64,000 nt of DNA from Roridomyces roridus. Lineage: Eukaryota > Basidiomycota > Agaricomycetes > Agaricales > Mycenaceae. The notes beneath the pieces are model-generated. The model did no database searches, was not told where the DNA came from, and was given only the letters and a program-made list of their open reading frames with translations. Of this stretch, positions 1 to 11,052 are shown one piece after another (position 1 is the first letter of the stretch; every line of letters begins with the position of its first letter). The position numbers and the translations under genes are program-made. The stretch lies in the NCBI GenBank assembly GCA_029378245.1, contig JARKIF010000005.1, positions 1,612,001-1,676,000 on the forward strand, given 5' to 3'.

Positions 1-3000
1 TTAAATAAACGGCGAGGCCTTCGTTGCCGAACTGGCCTTGTCGTTGTAACAGAACTCCGCCAGGGAGAGCCATTCGGCCCAGTCCGTTTGGTGATAATTG
101 ATAAATATCCGGAGATACTTCTCGATCTCCTGGTTCATCCGTTCCGTCTGCCCGTCGGTTATCGGATGGTGTGCCGTACTTGGGTTCATTTCGATCCCTA
201 GGATCTTATTGAGCTCCCTCATAAAGCCTCCTACATATCTCGGATCCCGATCCGAGATGATCTTTCGAGGTACCCCGTGATATCTAATCACGCGGTCGCG
301 TGTCAAACGCGCAACTCCTTCAGCCGTGATTTCCATGGTCGTGGGCTCCACGTGAATCATTTTGCTGAACGTGTCGACCCAGACTTGAATAGCATTGTGG
401 CCGTTGCTTATCGGCAACGGCCCGATCAAGTCCATCGAAATGATCTGCCAGGGGCCTTCCGCAATCTTGTGCGGGTTCAGCTTGCCCTGCTTGTGTCGAA
501 GAACTCGTGACCTCTGACACGCTTCGCACGACTTTACATACTCGGAAACGTTGTTGCCGAGCTTCGGCCACCAGTAGTTTCGTTCAACGAGTTCCTGGGT
601 CCGGTTCCCTCCGGGGTGTCCCACTATCGCCGGATCGTGGTGAAGTCCAATAATTTTATTTCTAAGTTCCGTGTTATGCGGAACGTAAATAAGGCCATTG
701 TAATAAACAATGCCATCCTCCTCCTCCCATCTAGGGAGCTTCTTCAATAAGGCAGACCTAACGCTGCCGTCCCTTTTGCGTTCCGCTCGGATCTCTTCCA
801 AAAGATCCTTCTCGACGCCTTCGAGCGTGATCTCCTGCGCTCGGAAATATTCGGGTTTAAGCAAGACAATTTCCTGATTATCTTCCTTCCCCTGGTCATG
901 ATCCGCCCTGCGGGATAATAAATCGGCCTGCTTATTCAAAGCTCCGGGCCGGTGCCGTAACGAGAAGTCGTACTGCGACAACTCGATGATCCATCGTGCC
1001 TGCCGACGATTGATTTTCTGCGGCTTTTTGAAGTACTGGAGGTTCTTGTGATCCGTCAGAACCTCGAACGTGTGCCTTGCACCGAGTAGGAATTGCCTCC
1101 ACTCATCAAGAGCGAGCATGATTGCGAGCATCTCTTTGTCATAGATCTCGTAATTCCTTTCGGTGTCGCTCATGCCGTGAGACATGAAAGCGACAGGCCT
1201 CCACACTCCTTCCTGGAGTTGGCTGAGCACTGCTCCAACTGCTCCGTCCGACGCATCGGCCTCAAGCCGATATTCCCCGTCGTCCGTTGGCAAAGCCAAT
1301 ACGACATCCTCTGCGATCCGTTCCTTCAACTTGTTGATCGCCGCCTCCTGTTCCGGTCCCCAGGACCACGCAACCTTCCCCGTCAGCTTAGTGAGGGGCC
1401 TGGCGATGTCGGCAAAGCCGCGGAGAAATCGCCGATAAAAGTTAACAAAGCCCAGGAACGCCTGCACTTGCTTGACGTTCTTTGGCATGGGCCACTCCAT
1501 GATCCCTTTGATTTTCACCGGGTCCATCCGCATGGAGTTGTGGGAAATAATTACCCCGAGGTATTCGATCTCCGTCTTCTCGAATTCACATTTCTCGGGT
1601 TTCAAGAATAATTTATTCTTCTCTAACGTCTCCAGGACGCGTGACACAATCCGTCTATGCTCCTCCAGGGAGTCCGTGTAAATTAAGATGTCATCCAGGT
1701 AGACGATCACATGGCCCTCGTTGATGAGATCCCGAAGAATGTCGTTCATCATCGTTTGGAACGTGGCCGGTGAATTGGTCAACCCAAAGAACATCACGAG
1801 CGGCTCGAACAATCCCCGATTGGTCCGAAAAGCCGCTTTCCACTCATCTCCTTCTTTGATCCGTACGTTGTTGTAACCCCAACGTATGTCAAGCTTGGAG
1901 AAGAATCTTGCTCCTCGGAGTTTGTTGACCAGCTCCGAGATTAGAGGCAACGGGTACTTGTTCTTCACCGTCATCTCGTTGAGCTTCCGGTAATCCTGTA
2001 CCGGTCGAAGGGACCCATCCTTCTTTTTAATAAAGAAAAATGCCGAGGCCATCGGCGACTTGGATGGTCTGATCCGTCCACTCTTGAGATTCTCTTCAAG
2101 AAACTCGTTCAGCTTTTCTTGTTCGCCCAACGAGAGTGGATAGATCTTGCAATCGACAGCCTTTGATCCGGGCTTTAACTCGATCGCATGGTCCCAAGGC
2201 CGTTTCTCCGGCAATGAGTCAAAAGACTCTTTTGCGAAAACCTTGACGTACTCCCGGTATTGCTCCGGGATCTTGTCTTCCGTCAATTTCTCTTTTTCTG
2301 CCGAAGCCTGTTCGGCCATCTGCTGTGCCTGCGTTGCCTTGCTCCGCAGCTCCACAACAGGTGCAAAGTCGACCAGTAGGATCGACTCGCCTTCTTCCAC
2401 CGCTTCCTCCCGTGTGACACCTTTTCCGGCTTCCAGTCCGGTCATGCCACACTCAGCCGGACATCGGCTGAACTTCATTGTCTGGTCCTGCCAGTTGATC
2501 TCTGGGTTGTGTTTAAACAACCAGTCGTACCCAATAAATACACGTGCTTTGCCTAAGCCCGTGATCAGGAACTTCTGTCTTTCGACATGCGGGCCAATAG
2601 ACATGATCATCTCCACGTAATGGGTGATCTTGCCTTTCGTGTTCTCGGTCCCGTCGGCATTCCTGGCCACAATCGGCATGTCGAGTTTTTTAAGCTCGAA
2701 GCCTTCGGCCTTGGCATAGTCCCTGTCCATGCACGTGGTGGTACACCCGTTGTCCAGCAACGCACGAATGGAACGTGTTTTCCCCGTGTCCAGTGCTTCC
2801 AGCTGGACTGCCACCAACATCTCATGGTGGACACGTTGCCTTTGGAACTCACGCAGCTCCTGAGCTAGGCGTTGTTCCGTCTCTCCCATAGCACGGCGTG
2901 CCAGCCATTGTGCAGCCTCTTTCTTCCTGAGACCGAACGGCACCCGTGTATGCTTAGGCGCTACCTCCTCTTTCAAGGATTGAGCCTCCGCGACATCGTC

Positions 3001-3336
3001 GCCCTTTTTCTTCTCACCATTTTTATCACTGGTTTGGGTTCCAGGGGCCTTTTTAAAAGCGCTCCAGCGCTTGTTCTCGTCATCCATGCGTCGATTCTTT
3101 AAGTTACGTTTCCGGTTCTGATTCTCCAAAATACGTATTTTTTGTGGCTTTTCTACTTCGCCTACAAGAAATTCTTGTATACTACGTTGTAGGCTAGTTT
3201 TTTCTACATAGTTTACAGGTACACTATTTTGCACATTGTTCGTGCTGTCCGTAACCGCCTCTAGCGGCGTAAACTGTCCATGGATAATAGATACAGGAGG
3301 GCACACCGGTTTGGCCTTGACCGGGCGCCCTAGCAA
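1..3336 (-). CDS. pol: Pol polyprotein of chromovirus copy 1 (partial)
   Basis: About 1,111 codons, open to the window edge. Domains in order: retropepsin-like aspartic protease with an LLDNGCTTTC active-site region (residues about 190-200), reverse transcriptase with the YLDD catalytic motif in VIVYLDDILIYT (about 550), RNase H with an LEADASDGAVGAVL motif (about 690), and integrase with an HHCC zinc-binding region (about 920-965) followed by the acidic core (MDLIGPL, SDRDPRY, ERMNQE). The frame starts without an ATG, one base back from the gag frame, so it is probably expressed by -1 frameshifting at the heptamer at 3336-3342. The last codons hit a stop that copy 2 lacks at the same place, because of a one-base deletion. 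Confidence 0.93.
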   Translation of the reverse strand: MLGRPVKAKPVCPPVSIIHGQFTPLEAVTDSTNNVQNSVPVNYVEKTSLQRSIQEFLVGEVEKPQKIRILENQNRKRNLKNRRMDDENKRWSAFKKAPGTQTSDKNGEKKKGDDVAEAQSLKEEVAPKHTRVPFGLRKKEAAQWLARRAMGETEQRLAQELREFQRQRVHHEMLVAVQLEALDTGKTRSIRALLDNGCTTTCMDRDYAKAEGFELKKLDMPIVARNADGTENTKGKITHYVEMIMSIGPHVERQKFLITGLGKARVFIGYDWLFKHNPEINWQDQTMKFSRCPAECGMTGLEAGKGVTREEAVEEGESILLVDFAPVVELRSKATQAQQMAEQASAEKEKLTEDKIPEQYREYVKVFAKESFDSLPEKRPWDHAIELKPGSKAVDCKIYPLSLGEQEKLNEFLEENLKSGRIRPSKSPMASAFFFIKKKDGSLRPVQDYRKLNEMTVKNKYPLPLISELVNKLRGARFFSKLDIRWGYNNVRIKEGDEWKAAFRTNRGLFEPLVMFFGLTNSPATFQTMMNDILRDLINEGHVIVYLDDILIYTDSLEEHRRIVSRVLETLEKNKLFLKPEKCEFEKTEIEYLGVIISHNSMRMDPVKIKGIMEWPMPKNVKQVQAFLGFVNFYRRFLRGFADIARPLTKLTGKVAWSWGPEQEAAINKLKERIAEDVVLALPTDDGEYRLEADASDGAVGAVLSQLQEGVWRPVAFMSHGMSDTERNYEIYDKEMLAIMLALDEWRQFLLGARHTFEVLTDHKNLQYFKKPQKINRRQARWIIELSQYDFSLRHRPGALNKQADLLSRRADHDQGKEDNQEIVLLKPEYFRAQEITLEGVEKDLLEEIRAERKRDGSVRSALLKKLPRWEEEDGIVYYNGLIYVPHNTELRNKIIGLHHDPAIVGHPGGNRTQELVERNYWWPKLGNNVSEYVKSCEACQRSRVLRHKQGKLNPHKIAEGPWQIISMDLIGPLPISNGHNAIQVWVDTFSKMIHVEPTTMEITAEGVARLTRDRVIRYHGVPRKIISDRDPRYVGGFMRELNKILGIEMNPSTAHHPITDGQTERMNQEIEKYLRIFINYHQTDWAEWLSLAEFCYNDKASSATKASPFI

Positions 3337-4432
3337 AAACCCTTCTCACGGAGGATCGTGGCCAACGCCTGCAGATCCTCCTGAGAATAATCATCGGTCT
3401 TGATCGACCGGATATTAAAACGCTTCTTGGGAGGCTCCGGGCACTCCCGCTTCATGTGGCCCTCCTTGCCACAATTATAGCATTTGAACGCGGCCTGCCG
3501 CGTTCGGTCCACATCCATCGGTGCCGGGTTTCCGGGAGTGACCCGAGTGGCTAGATGGGGGGCTGTCCCCTGAGGTCTAGGCGGCGGCACCATTGCCGTG
3601 GCCTTGGGGAATTTGGGCGGCGGCTGCTGTTGCGCCGGCGTCCAGAACATTCCACCTCCCGCTCCCCAGCGAGAGTTAATGAGCTTCCCGCGCTCAATGA
3701 TGCCGTTGATCGTCATCAATCGGTTTTTCAATCCGGGGTAGGTCCCCGGGATCTCGACGCCACCAGCGTACAGCTGTTTGCGTACCTGGTCCGAGACCAG
3801 GATTTCCAGTGCTTGGCACAAAAAGGTGTCGTGCAGCACATTTCCGGGCGCGTAGCCCGCCTGCTCCGCGTTCAGCTCGAACGACTGGAGGAAGTCGGCC
3901 AGGGTGGACGTTCCCTGCCGAGTGTTCATCAGGCGCAACAGCGCCGTCTCCTTGACGTTCTGATCCGCGAACGTCGACTCCAACTCCGTCATAAACTCCG
4001 CAAAGGAGGGACGGGGTTGATCAAGGCGAAAGTGTTTCGCCTTCCAATTGCGTGACCAGTTTCCGGCCGGACACGCACTACTCTTCTCGTCGCCCAGCAA
4101 CGAGAGCACGAAAAAGATTCGTCTATGATCCGAATCGAAATCGTGTTCATACGCCATGAGGTAAGTCGTGACGTTGTCGATCCAAGTTTCCCACTTGGAT
4201 TTGTCGTTGCCGTCAAACGGCGGGGGCATCCGGGCCAGCGTCATCTTGCTGGTGCCGGGCGTGGGGGGAGGGCCTGAAGTAACTCAGTCAGGCCATGCTG
4301 GGCGGGGATGGAGTCGGGTCGGGTAGGAAGAGGGCGAGGGGGAGAGCGGGTAGGAGGGCGGGATGGGTAAATTTGGGGGGGGTAGACAGCCTGAGGCTGG
4401 TCATAGTGGATGGGGCTGCCGTGATGGGACAT
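3330..4432 (-). CDS. gag: Gag of chromovirus copy 1, frameshifted near its N-terminus
   Basis: Codes for the capsid-like protein that packages element RNA. The best start is the ATG at 4432 (MSHHGSP), followed by a proline-rich N-terminal stretch, a retrotransposon-gag domain (KWETWIDNVTTYL onward) and one CCHC zinc knuckle (CYNCGKEGHMKREC) near the C-terminus. One base is missing near 4234 compared with copy 2, so the first 60 or so codons are out of frame with the main 304-codon ORF (3330-4244). The stop TAG at 3330-3332 lies just after the slippery heptamer that leads to pol. This copy probably cannot make full-length Gag unless the small ORF can start internally. Confidence 0.9.
3336..3342 (-). 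promoter_or_regulatory. -1 ribosomal frameshift heptamer GGGTTTT, gag to pol
   Basis: On the minus strand the gag codons GGT TTT are preceded by G, giving GGGTTTT, which fits the X XXY YYZ slippery pattern. The gag stop TAG lies one codon further on and the pol frame is -1. The same heptamer is kept in copy 2. A stimulatory RNA structure downstream was not tested. Confidence 0.75.
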
Positions 4433-4920
4433 GGCAGGGGTGGCGGTGTGGAAGGTGTGATGGGTGGTGGAGGAAACGGCCAAGAGTTGGTCCGCTACGG
4501 AGTTGGCTTCGCGGCTAGAGGTGCCGGAAGAGGAGGAAGAGGGTGCGCGAAATGCCGTCGCGGCTTGGGTAGGAGCGGCACGAAGCCGGTGGTGGATTTC
4601 TCGGTCGTAACGTTTGCCGATAGAACAGACCCGGGCCTTCTACGACTCTCCCGGTATCTGCGCGAGGGTACTCTCCGAAGATTGCCACCCGAACGCCAAC
4701 GTCTGCTATTGTGCGGGGACGGACTCAACGTTTCCCGTAGCACAGCGACTGTCTATCAAAATAGTTCGACCAGAGATTGGCGCTTGTTTAACGTCGCGAT
4801 TTAACGACGTGACGCTTGTGGTATGAGTGGATCTTCAATTACGAGAATCCAAGTAGTGGGGGAGGGACGCCGAGGCGTATGGAAAGGATATGTCGGGGGG
4901 AGGTAAGAGCGGTATGAGGG

Positions 4921-4932
4921 TAGACTTTTATT
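4921..4932 (-). promoter_or_regulatory. Primer-binding site of copy 1, self-priming type
   Basis: TAGACTTTTATT on the plus strand lies one base from the inner LTR edge. Its complement AATAAAAGTCTA occurs inside the LTR at 5022-5033, near the predicted RNA 5' end. The site therefore looks complementary to the element's own transcript, as in Tf1/sushi retrotransposons. Confidence 0.7.
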
Positions 4933-4933
4933 A

Positions 4934-5409
4934 TGTCACGACAAGACTTGTTTCACGCGTCCAACAGCGGTAAGATGCTGTGGATTGGGTAGTGCGCTAC
5001 TAAAGCTCGTAAAATGAACGGAATAAAAGTCTAGGAGAGGGTACAGAATACGACGACTAGCCACTGCTTTTATACTATGAGGAATAGATCTACGATGCTA
5101 CACTAATTGTCCTGGCTTCCGACATGCACTATTGTCCTGCACTGTTGTCGTCTCCTATTGTCATGTCTACACCGTGTTCATCATAGAAGCCTGTCATGAT
5201 CTGACAGTTCACTGATCGAAAACTCCTTCCCTCATCCACGCTGTCGTTCATAATTATGAAACTGTTCCCACATCTTTAAATAATGTCTTCTTCGGCTACT
5301 TCCTCAATCCGATCGAGACGGGGTTCCCAGGACTTTAACGCTGTACGGCGCCAATGTTTATCTGGTTTATTTGGCGTTGTCACGTGCACAAATAGATCAG
5401 CGCGTGACA
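4934..5409 (-). repeat. 5' LTR of chromovirus copy 1
   Basis: 476 bp, starting TGTCACG and ending CGTGACA (perfect 7-bp terminal inverted repeats). It aligns along its whole length with the 475-bp LTRs at 41707 and 47882. It contains a minus-strand TATA-like box and the end of the pol reading frame, as in copy 2. Confidence 0.95.
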
Positions 5410-6304
5410 CGACCCGTGTCGCTGCATCACGACCGAGTCCCTCGTTGCAATCGGAATTTTTGACGAAGAAGGGACGAAAGGGCATCGTTGTTAGAAGCAT
5501 TATCAGAAAGCAAGCCGGGCTATTGCATTTGTCAGTAAGGATCAGGTCTTTCAATTGCAGACTAAACGCACCTGCGACTCGGAGGTCGGAGTACCGCCTA
5601 ATACACGTGAGTGGGCCGCCGTTTTGTCGAGATTTTGCCCATGTGCTGTCCCCGGTGGTCAGTGAAGGATGTAATGAAGCCAGGAACGCGCTCGCAAGTT
5701 GCAGCCGGGTCGACTGCTGAATCAGATGCTGTCTCGCTGTTCTTTGATGGTGCAGGGTCTAGATTCTGTGTCAATGGATTCGAGCGATTGGGTTGAATGT
5801 ATGTGCAAGTGACCTTTATCGGCGGGGGGGTTGATTGTTTTCGAGGCTGGCATTGGGGTGGCGCAGAACGAGGAAGAGAGCAGGAGCAGTACGAGAGTGT
5901 GTCGAATAGGCTTTCATATTGTACCTGGAGACGACGCCCTGGTCGAGAAGGCCCAATTCAATGCGAATATCGAGTCCCTTGAGGTGCGAGAATGCGGGGG
6001 TCCATTGAGGAATGAGGAGGCCGGTGGGAGAGGGCAACAGCAGAGATCGGAAAAACACAGCCAAGCCGCAGCTAAGCCGAGCTCAAGCCGGCTTGAGCGT
6101 GAGCTGAGCCACTTAGAGCCGCATTAAATTGGCTCAGCTCAGCTCAGCTTAAATTGGCTCGGCTCGTTCGGCTCGCCAAGCTGAGCCGAGCTACGGCAAC
6201 ACTAGCGTCGATCGGTCCGATTCAGAGCTTCGATCAAACTCCAAATATGAACAAGCGTGCCAACCGCGCACGGACCAGTTACGCGTCTTGTCTCGTGCAC
6301 CCAC
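5410..6304. other. Gene-poor stretch with GCTGAGCC-rich repeat
   Basis: No convincing coding region. From about 6058 to 6205 the DNA is built of short inverted words (GAGCCGAGC, GGCTCGGCT, CAGCTCAGC) able to fold on themselves. It ends in CGGCAACACTAG (6194-6205), the same terminus as the MITE at 9495-10276, so it is probably the right end of a related element whose left end I could not find. Confidence 0.5.
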
Positions 6305-6714
6305 ATGGCGCAGCCCCTGAACCAGATAACTCTCAACCTACCGGCCGACGCCGTCAAGGACAACTGTCTTTTGGGCATACTCCTCCCCGTCCAACCGTCC
6401 AATCCACCAACTGCAGACGATTACACGAACGCTATTAAACTGCGCCATGCAATTGATCACGAACTGGGTCAGTCCTTCTCAAATACCCGTGATACGACTA
6501 ACTTCTATCAGGCCTTGGCGCAACCATCGACGCTGAAGTTGTAGAGATGGTTCACCTATACGAAGCGGACATTGCAGCGGCGCGAGCAGTAGTGCGAGCA
6601 TCCGAGTCTGCTGCACCTGGGTCGGCTCCTGCTACAGTCCCCGCTGGTTTGTTACCGACGTCTTTCAGCTTCTTTCACTCATATTCATTACAGAACTTAC
6701 AGGCTTCCGATTGA
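6305..6714 (+). pseudogene. N-terminal fragment of a Mug135-like gene
   Basis: Exon 6305-6467 starts MAQPLNQITLNLPAD and joins exon 6512 through a 44-bp intron with a good branch site (GACTAAC) and GT..AG ends. The frame then reads GATIDAEVVEMVHLYEADIAAARAVV and continues to a stop at 6714. The layout (short N-terminus, an alpha-helical stretch with AD.YTNA, then an Ala/Pro-rich linker) resembles the N-terminal part of basidiomycete proteins with a Mug135-like C-terminal domain. A matching C-terminal piece lies at 11053-11359 in the same orientation. I infer one gene split by about 4.3 kb of repeats. The family call rests on remembered pattern, not on a search. Confidence 0.45.
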
Positions 6715-8406
6715 TTTTGGATGCACTGAGGGACGTCCACTGAGGACCCCAATTGTCATGAATTTCATGGAGATCGCCCACGTAGATATACCCGTGAACT
6801 TCACCAGAAGAGAGCCATGAATTTCATGACGATTCCATGAAATTCAAGGTCCTTGTCGTTCACTATAAATCGTGAACACATCAGGGAAAGGCATTCACGT
6901 ACCCTCTTTGGTGAAGTTCATTTGAGTGTACCGTGATTGAGAATGATGTAGTTCTAAACTCAGTGAATTGACAAAGCAGTTCAGTGAGAATCATTGTTTT
7001 ACACACCAAACTGAAACCCAGCTGGATTCCAGCTGCCAACAATCTATGGACCACACGGATCCGCCAGCCCTTCTTGACATGTAGTCCAGCTGGGGTCCAG
7101 AGTTTCCATCGAATGGACTCCACGTGGGTCCAGGATAGCCTGGATACAGCCGGAGTAGTCGGCCGGTATCCAGCAGGACTTCCGGCGGGGAGACATCCCT
7201 TTCCTCGGCCACTATTTACCAAACACCACATCTGTCGTGTACATATTCTCTCAGCGTTCACTCATGGGACAAAAAAATAAAAAAATGCAGATCGAATTCG
7301 GATAAATAGAAGGATTATAACTATCACGACATTGCGCCGTGCCCTTCCTCCTCATCGCCATTGTTGGTTGCACTCTGGCCACTGTTTCGTGCTTTGATTT
7401 CGTGTGAATAGCAGCTTGATAAGGGATGACCGCGTGGGTGACTGTACTCGCATCCAGGGTGTCTTGAACTGCGCCAATTCAAAGAGCTTGAAGGTATTTT
7501 CTTCGAGAGGGTAACAAGTTGAGCTTGAGAAGTTGAAGTAATGACTTGAAGAAGCTGTCTTGGGAGCTCAGCCCTCGAGAACTTGAAGGTTGAGGCCGTG
7601 AATGTTGAGGTTGGCTTGAGGTTGGCTTGGGGCGGGAATCCGGCATCAGAGTCTTCAAGTCAACTTCAAGTTGCAGGTGCCAGACTTGTGAGGGAGGGGA
7701 TGACTCATGAGGGAGGATGGTGGTAGGAGGAGAAGAGAGAACAAACAGCCTGCGCCCACCCGGAGCTTATAAACGGTTCGGCTAAAGAACAATGGCGGTT
7801 GAGAACAATGAAGTTGATGGGACGCGCACCGTATTGATGGGACGGTTTGGGAACCGAAGGAACAATGGCAAGTAAGTAGCCGAAATGAACAATGACGCTG
7901 GCCCTGCCAAGTTAACTTAGACTTGAAGGTCGTATTTTGGTGTCGGTGGCGGCCATCCACTTCTTGAAGCATGCATACACCACTCACTAATAGTCTTGAA
8001 CTTGCACGCATTCAGCAGCCTTCACGATGAGACTCTAAAGTAAGAGATCGGAAAGTCCAAATTTCGTTGACACGGCGAGCTTGAACTTTTGCAAGTGAAA
8101 AGGAAAAGAGAAATATCCATACATCCCTCCTGGCTTCCACCAAAGGCCGTTGACGGGATATCAGCTGGGAACCACCTGGATTCCAGGTGATTCAATCAGC
8201 CCAACAACCACCTGGATCCCAGGTTGGCACAGCCTGGTACCCAGTTCGTGTTCCCAGCGGTATCCAGCTGAAACGTTCAGCTGCCACAGGCATGGCGACC
8301 ATTTTGGTGTGTACACCCTGGGTTGTAGCCACAATGCATTGTACCTTGCCGTGGCAGGGGGGTACATTTAAATAAGGTGACACCTTGACAAGGCAGCCAT
8401 CATGTG

Positions 8407-8490
8407 CCCACATGGGGGAATTGAACCCAAAACCTCCTGCTGTCATCCAGGAAGAGTGGATGGCAGACACCTTAACCAAGTGAGCTAGAG
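8407..8490 (-). repeat. tRNA-derived SINE-like element
   Basis: On the minus strand an A-box-like TAGCTCACTTGGTTAAG (8471-8487) is followed about 45 bp later by a B-box-like GGGTTCAATTCC (8417-8428). The acceptor arms do not pair, so this is not a working tRNA gene. Confidence 0.55.
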
Positions 8491-8571
8491 AAGAGTAACA
8501 GATGGCTCTCCACATCAAGTCAAGCTATGCCCTCAGAATGAGATCCAGCAGTGAATCAGCGGTTAGACGCG

Positions 8572-8596
8572 GGTTAGGTTAGGTTAGGTTAGGTTT
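8572..8596. repeat. TTAGG-type short tandem repeat
   Basis: About five copies of GGTTA/TTAGGTT in a row. It resembles telomere-like sequence but the unit is 5 bp, not TTAGGG, and the array is very short. Confidence 0.7.
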
Positions 8597-8796
8597 AGTG
8601 CACCCCTAAACAAATGACATCCCCCCCGCGGCTTCGTCTGTGAGTGGAAGAACTCGTAATCCACCGTGAATGGGCGGTTAGGGGCGATATCTGCTGTGAA
8701 TGGTGATTAGGGGCATCATCCAATGGGAATGACAGCATCAGATCAGGGCTGGTCAAATAGGGTAGTAGTGGCATCAAATAAAGCAACCAGTATGGT

Positions 8797-8872
8797 TCTA
8801 TAGTGTAGCAGTAAGCAGTCATTCATGATATAGTAATCCCTACCCTGGAGGTCTGGGGTTCAATTCAGCTGG
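8797..8872 (+). repeat. tRNA-derived SINE-like element
   Basis: A-box-like TATAGTGTAGCAGTAAGC (8800-8817) and B-box-like GGGGTTCAATTC (8855-8866) with near tRNA spacing. No paired acceptor stem is visible. Confidence 0.5.
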
Positions 8873-9494
8873 CTGGCAGCTATTTTGCCCTGCTGTGGCT
8901 GGGTGCAATTCATTTAGCAAGGCTGTGACAGGGTACAATGCAATGTGGGCACACTGTGGCTGGGTTGTCAAGCTGTGGCCACAATTAAATGTACCCCCCA
9001 GGCATGACAGGGTACATTGCCTATGTGGTACAGCTACACCTCTGTTTTACTACATTGAATATACAGGGATTCAGGTGCTACTGCCGCCGTTCGATCGCCC
9101 CATTCCATCGCGGACAACCTGTCCATCCTTGTCCCATCCTTTGTCATCCGACGAAAAGAGGGTGCGGGGGTCCTGGCGCCGATGCAGCCGAGATCGAGGG
9201 AAGGGGAGAGTGAGAATGAGGGACGTCGTTTATGCAGATGTGTGCCAGAAGCTTGTCGACAGAGGACAAGACATACAGAACATACCGGCGTGTTGATTCC
9301 CATACCACCGCTTCTGGTGCAAGATGAGCGAAACATGATACAAGAAGTGTCGCAATGCGACGGCGTACCTGAGCACGAGCAGCCCAACCGATACAACAGC
9401 GCACCTAACCGTCGGAGATGCTCATCGAGCAGTAGTGAAGGCCCGAGGCGCGCGAGACCGGCAAAACTTGAGAATTGTTCCAGTCGGGATCGGA

Positions 9495-10276
9495 CTAGTG
9501 ATGCCGATGTTCGGTTCAGAACCGATCCGAACATGTGCGAACCCCGAACCGAACCCGCGGTGCGGTTCGATGGGAGGAGCTGAACCTGCACCGGACCTGA
9601 GGTGCGGTTCGGGGTTCAAAAAACGTGAAGAATTTTGAACCTGTGCGCACCGGTGCGAACCTGTCCGAACCCGTGCCTGAATCGGTCGATTCGGATCACC
9701 AAGATGCAACTTTTGATGCTTCGGCTCCAGTCGTGGATGATTTCAGGTAACATCGGCATCATCTGCCGTTGATAGGCATTGAAATTTGATGGTACACACA
9801 GGAGCCATGATATCGCGTGCTCGGCAGCCTCGGCAGCCTTTGATCGGAACAAACATCCTTTGATACAGCCATCGGCAGCACCAAAACATCTCCCCCAACG
9901 GTGATATGCGAATCAAGGCAACTTGATCATCTCCCACATCCTCATGCGCTCCAGCACGCTGTTGAATACAACCCCGAGACAGTAACTCTAGGTCAATGTT
10001 GCTTTTATTCACTTTCTATTTGAACCATGCTGCCACTATGCTCACATTAGGCTTCAAACCGTTGATTTTTGTGAATTATGGTAAGTTCATGGGGGAGGAA
10101 AAAAATTAGGTTCGAACCTCAGCGAACCTGTTCGAACCCCAGACCGAACCTGCGGCGCACCGAACCCCAGGTGCGGTCCGGGGTTCGGAGATGTTGGCGA
10201 ACCGAACCGTAGGTGCGGTTCGGGGTTCGAAAAAATTGGCCCCGAACCGAACAAAACCGGACCGCGGCAACACTAG
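9495..10276. mobile_element. 782-bp MITE with CTAGTG termini and 6-bp target duplication
   Basis: The left end reads CTAGTGATGCCG and the right end, inverted, CTAGTGTTGCCG. The element is flanked by ATCGGA on both sides (9489-9494 and 10277-10282). Both inner flanks are packed with GAACCG/CGGTTC words in both directions, so the ends can fold into long imperfect hairpins. It has no coding capacity, so it is a non-autonomous DNA transposon of unknown superfamily. Confidence 0.75.
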
Positions 10277-10282
10277 ATCGGA

Positions 10283-11052
10283 CCCGGAAGCAGCAAGCGG
10301 GACATGAGGGAAGAGAGAGAGAGAGTCGCGTGTGGGTGGTCCTCAGTGCGTTCTACTTGTATCCATATCTTCTCCGTTTGGTGGTGGAGCCCGGTGGGGC
10401 CAATTCAGTTGAGCTCCAATCCGCAGCCGGCCCCGAGGATTCGAGCCAGCGAAGCCAGAGGGGCGGCCTGAGGATGCGGTGGGCGTATAGGGCAGGGTGG
10501 GGATGGTCGATGCAGGACACGGGCCTAGGAATGGAAGGTCCAGCAGGTGGTGGGAGACGGAAGAGAGCTGGATGATACTGATCAGCGAAGACGTCATCTT
10601 GCTCCACCGCCAATCCGCCGCGCGTTTCCTTTCAACCTTGTCTCGACCAGTCGACAACAGCAACGGACTGGAGGTTGACAGTTGTATGCACAACCAGGAG
10701 CTTCAGAGCAAGGATGTGTATCAGATCAGCAGTATTTTCTTGACCGTGAGATTCACGTACTTTCATTGTGAACTGCAGAAATACGTGAATCGGGTAGGTG
10801 AATGAAATCTACGTGAAATCGGATTCACACACCAAAGTACGTGATTTGTTTTCGTTACATGAAATTCATTTACATCTACATCCTCAGTGAAATTTGCCAG
10901 ACCCCGAGGCTTTGCTTATGTTGCCGCTCTTTAAAGGCTCAGTCATTTATTATATCCGCAGAGAAACTAGCAAGAGAGGCTCACGATGGCAATTTCTTGC
11001 TTCAATTGAGTAAATTTTCCTTTCAAAATTTCAACCTCTTGTTTGACGTCAA
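10283..11052. other. No gene seen
   Basis: Only short overlapping ORFs. AT-rich palindromic words such as TACGTGAAT and ACGTGAAAT (10750-10870) resemble those at 6760-6900 and may be the other end of the same repeat. Confidence 0.5.

Larger units (their letters stand above)
1..5409 (-). mobile_element. Ty3/gypsy chromovirus, copy 1 (left part outside window)
   Basis: Minus-strand LTR retrotransposon related to the complete copy at 41707-48356. In transcription order it shows the 5' LTR (4934-5409), a primer-binding site (4921-4932), a leader of about 490 bp, gag and most of pol. The integrase C-terminus, chromodomain and 3' LTR lie beyond base 1, so the target duplication cannot be tested. 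Its LTR differs from copy 2 at scattered positions, so it is a separate, older or diverged insertion. Two single-base changes break it: one C is missing near 4234 in gag relative to copy 2, and one base is missing near base 8, which gives a premature stop in the integrase. Confidence 0.95.
6715..9488. other. Repeat-rich region without recognisable genes
   Basis: Short ORFs only. It contains ATGAATTTCATG-type palindromic words (6760-6850), runs built from CCAGCTGG and CCTGGATCC (7010-7200 and 8155-8280) that look like two copies of one degraded repeat, two tRNA-like SINE bodies and a short TTAGGTT array. Confidence 0.6.

Noticed and set aside
8572..8596. Interstitial telomere
   Set aside because: Unit is GGTTA-type 5 bp and only about five copies; fungal telomeres are usually TTAGGG.
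9034..9591. Minus-strand ORF of 185 codons
   Set aside because: No motif, atypical composition, and it runs into the MITE end at 9495.
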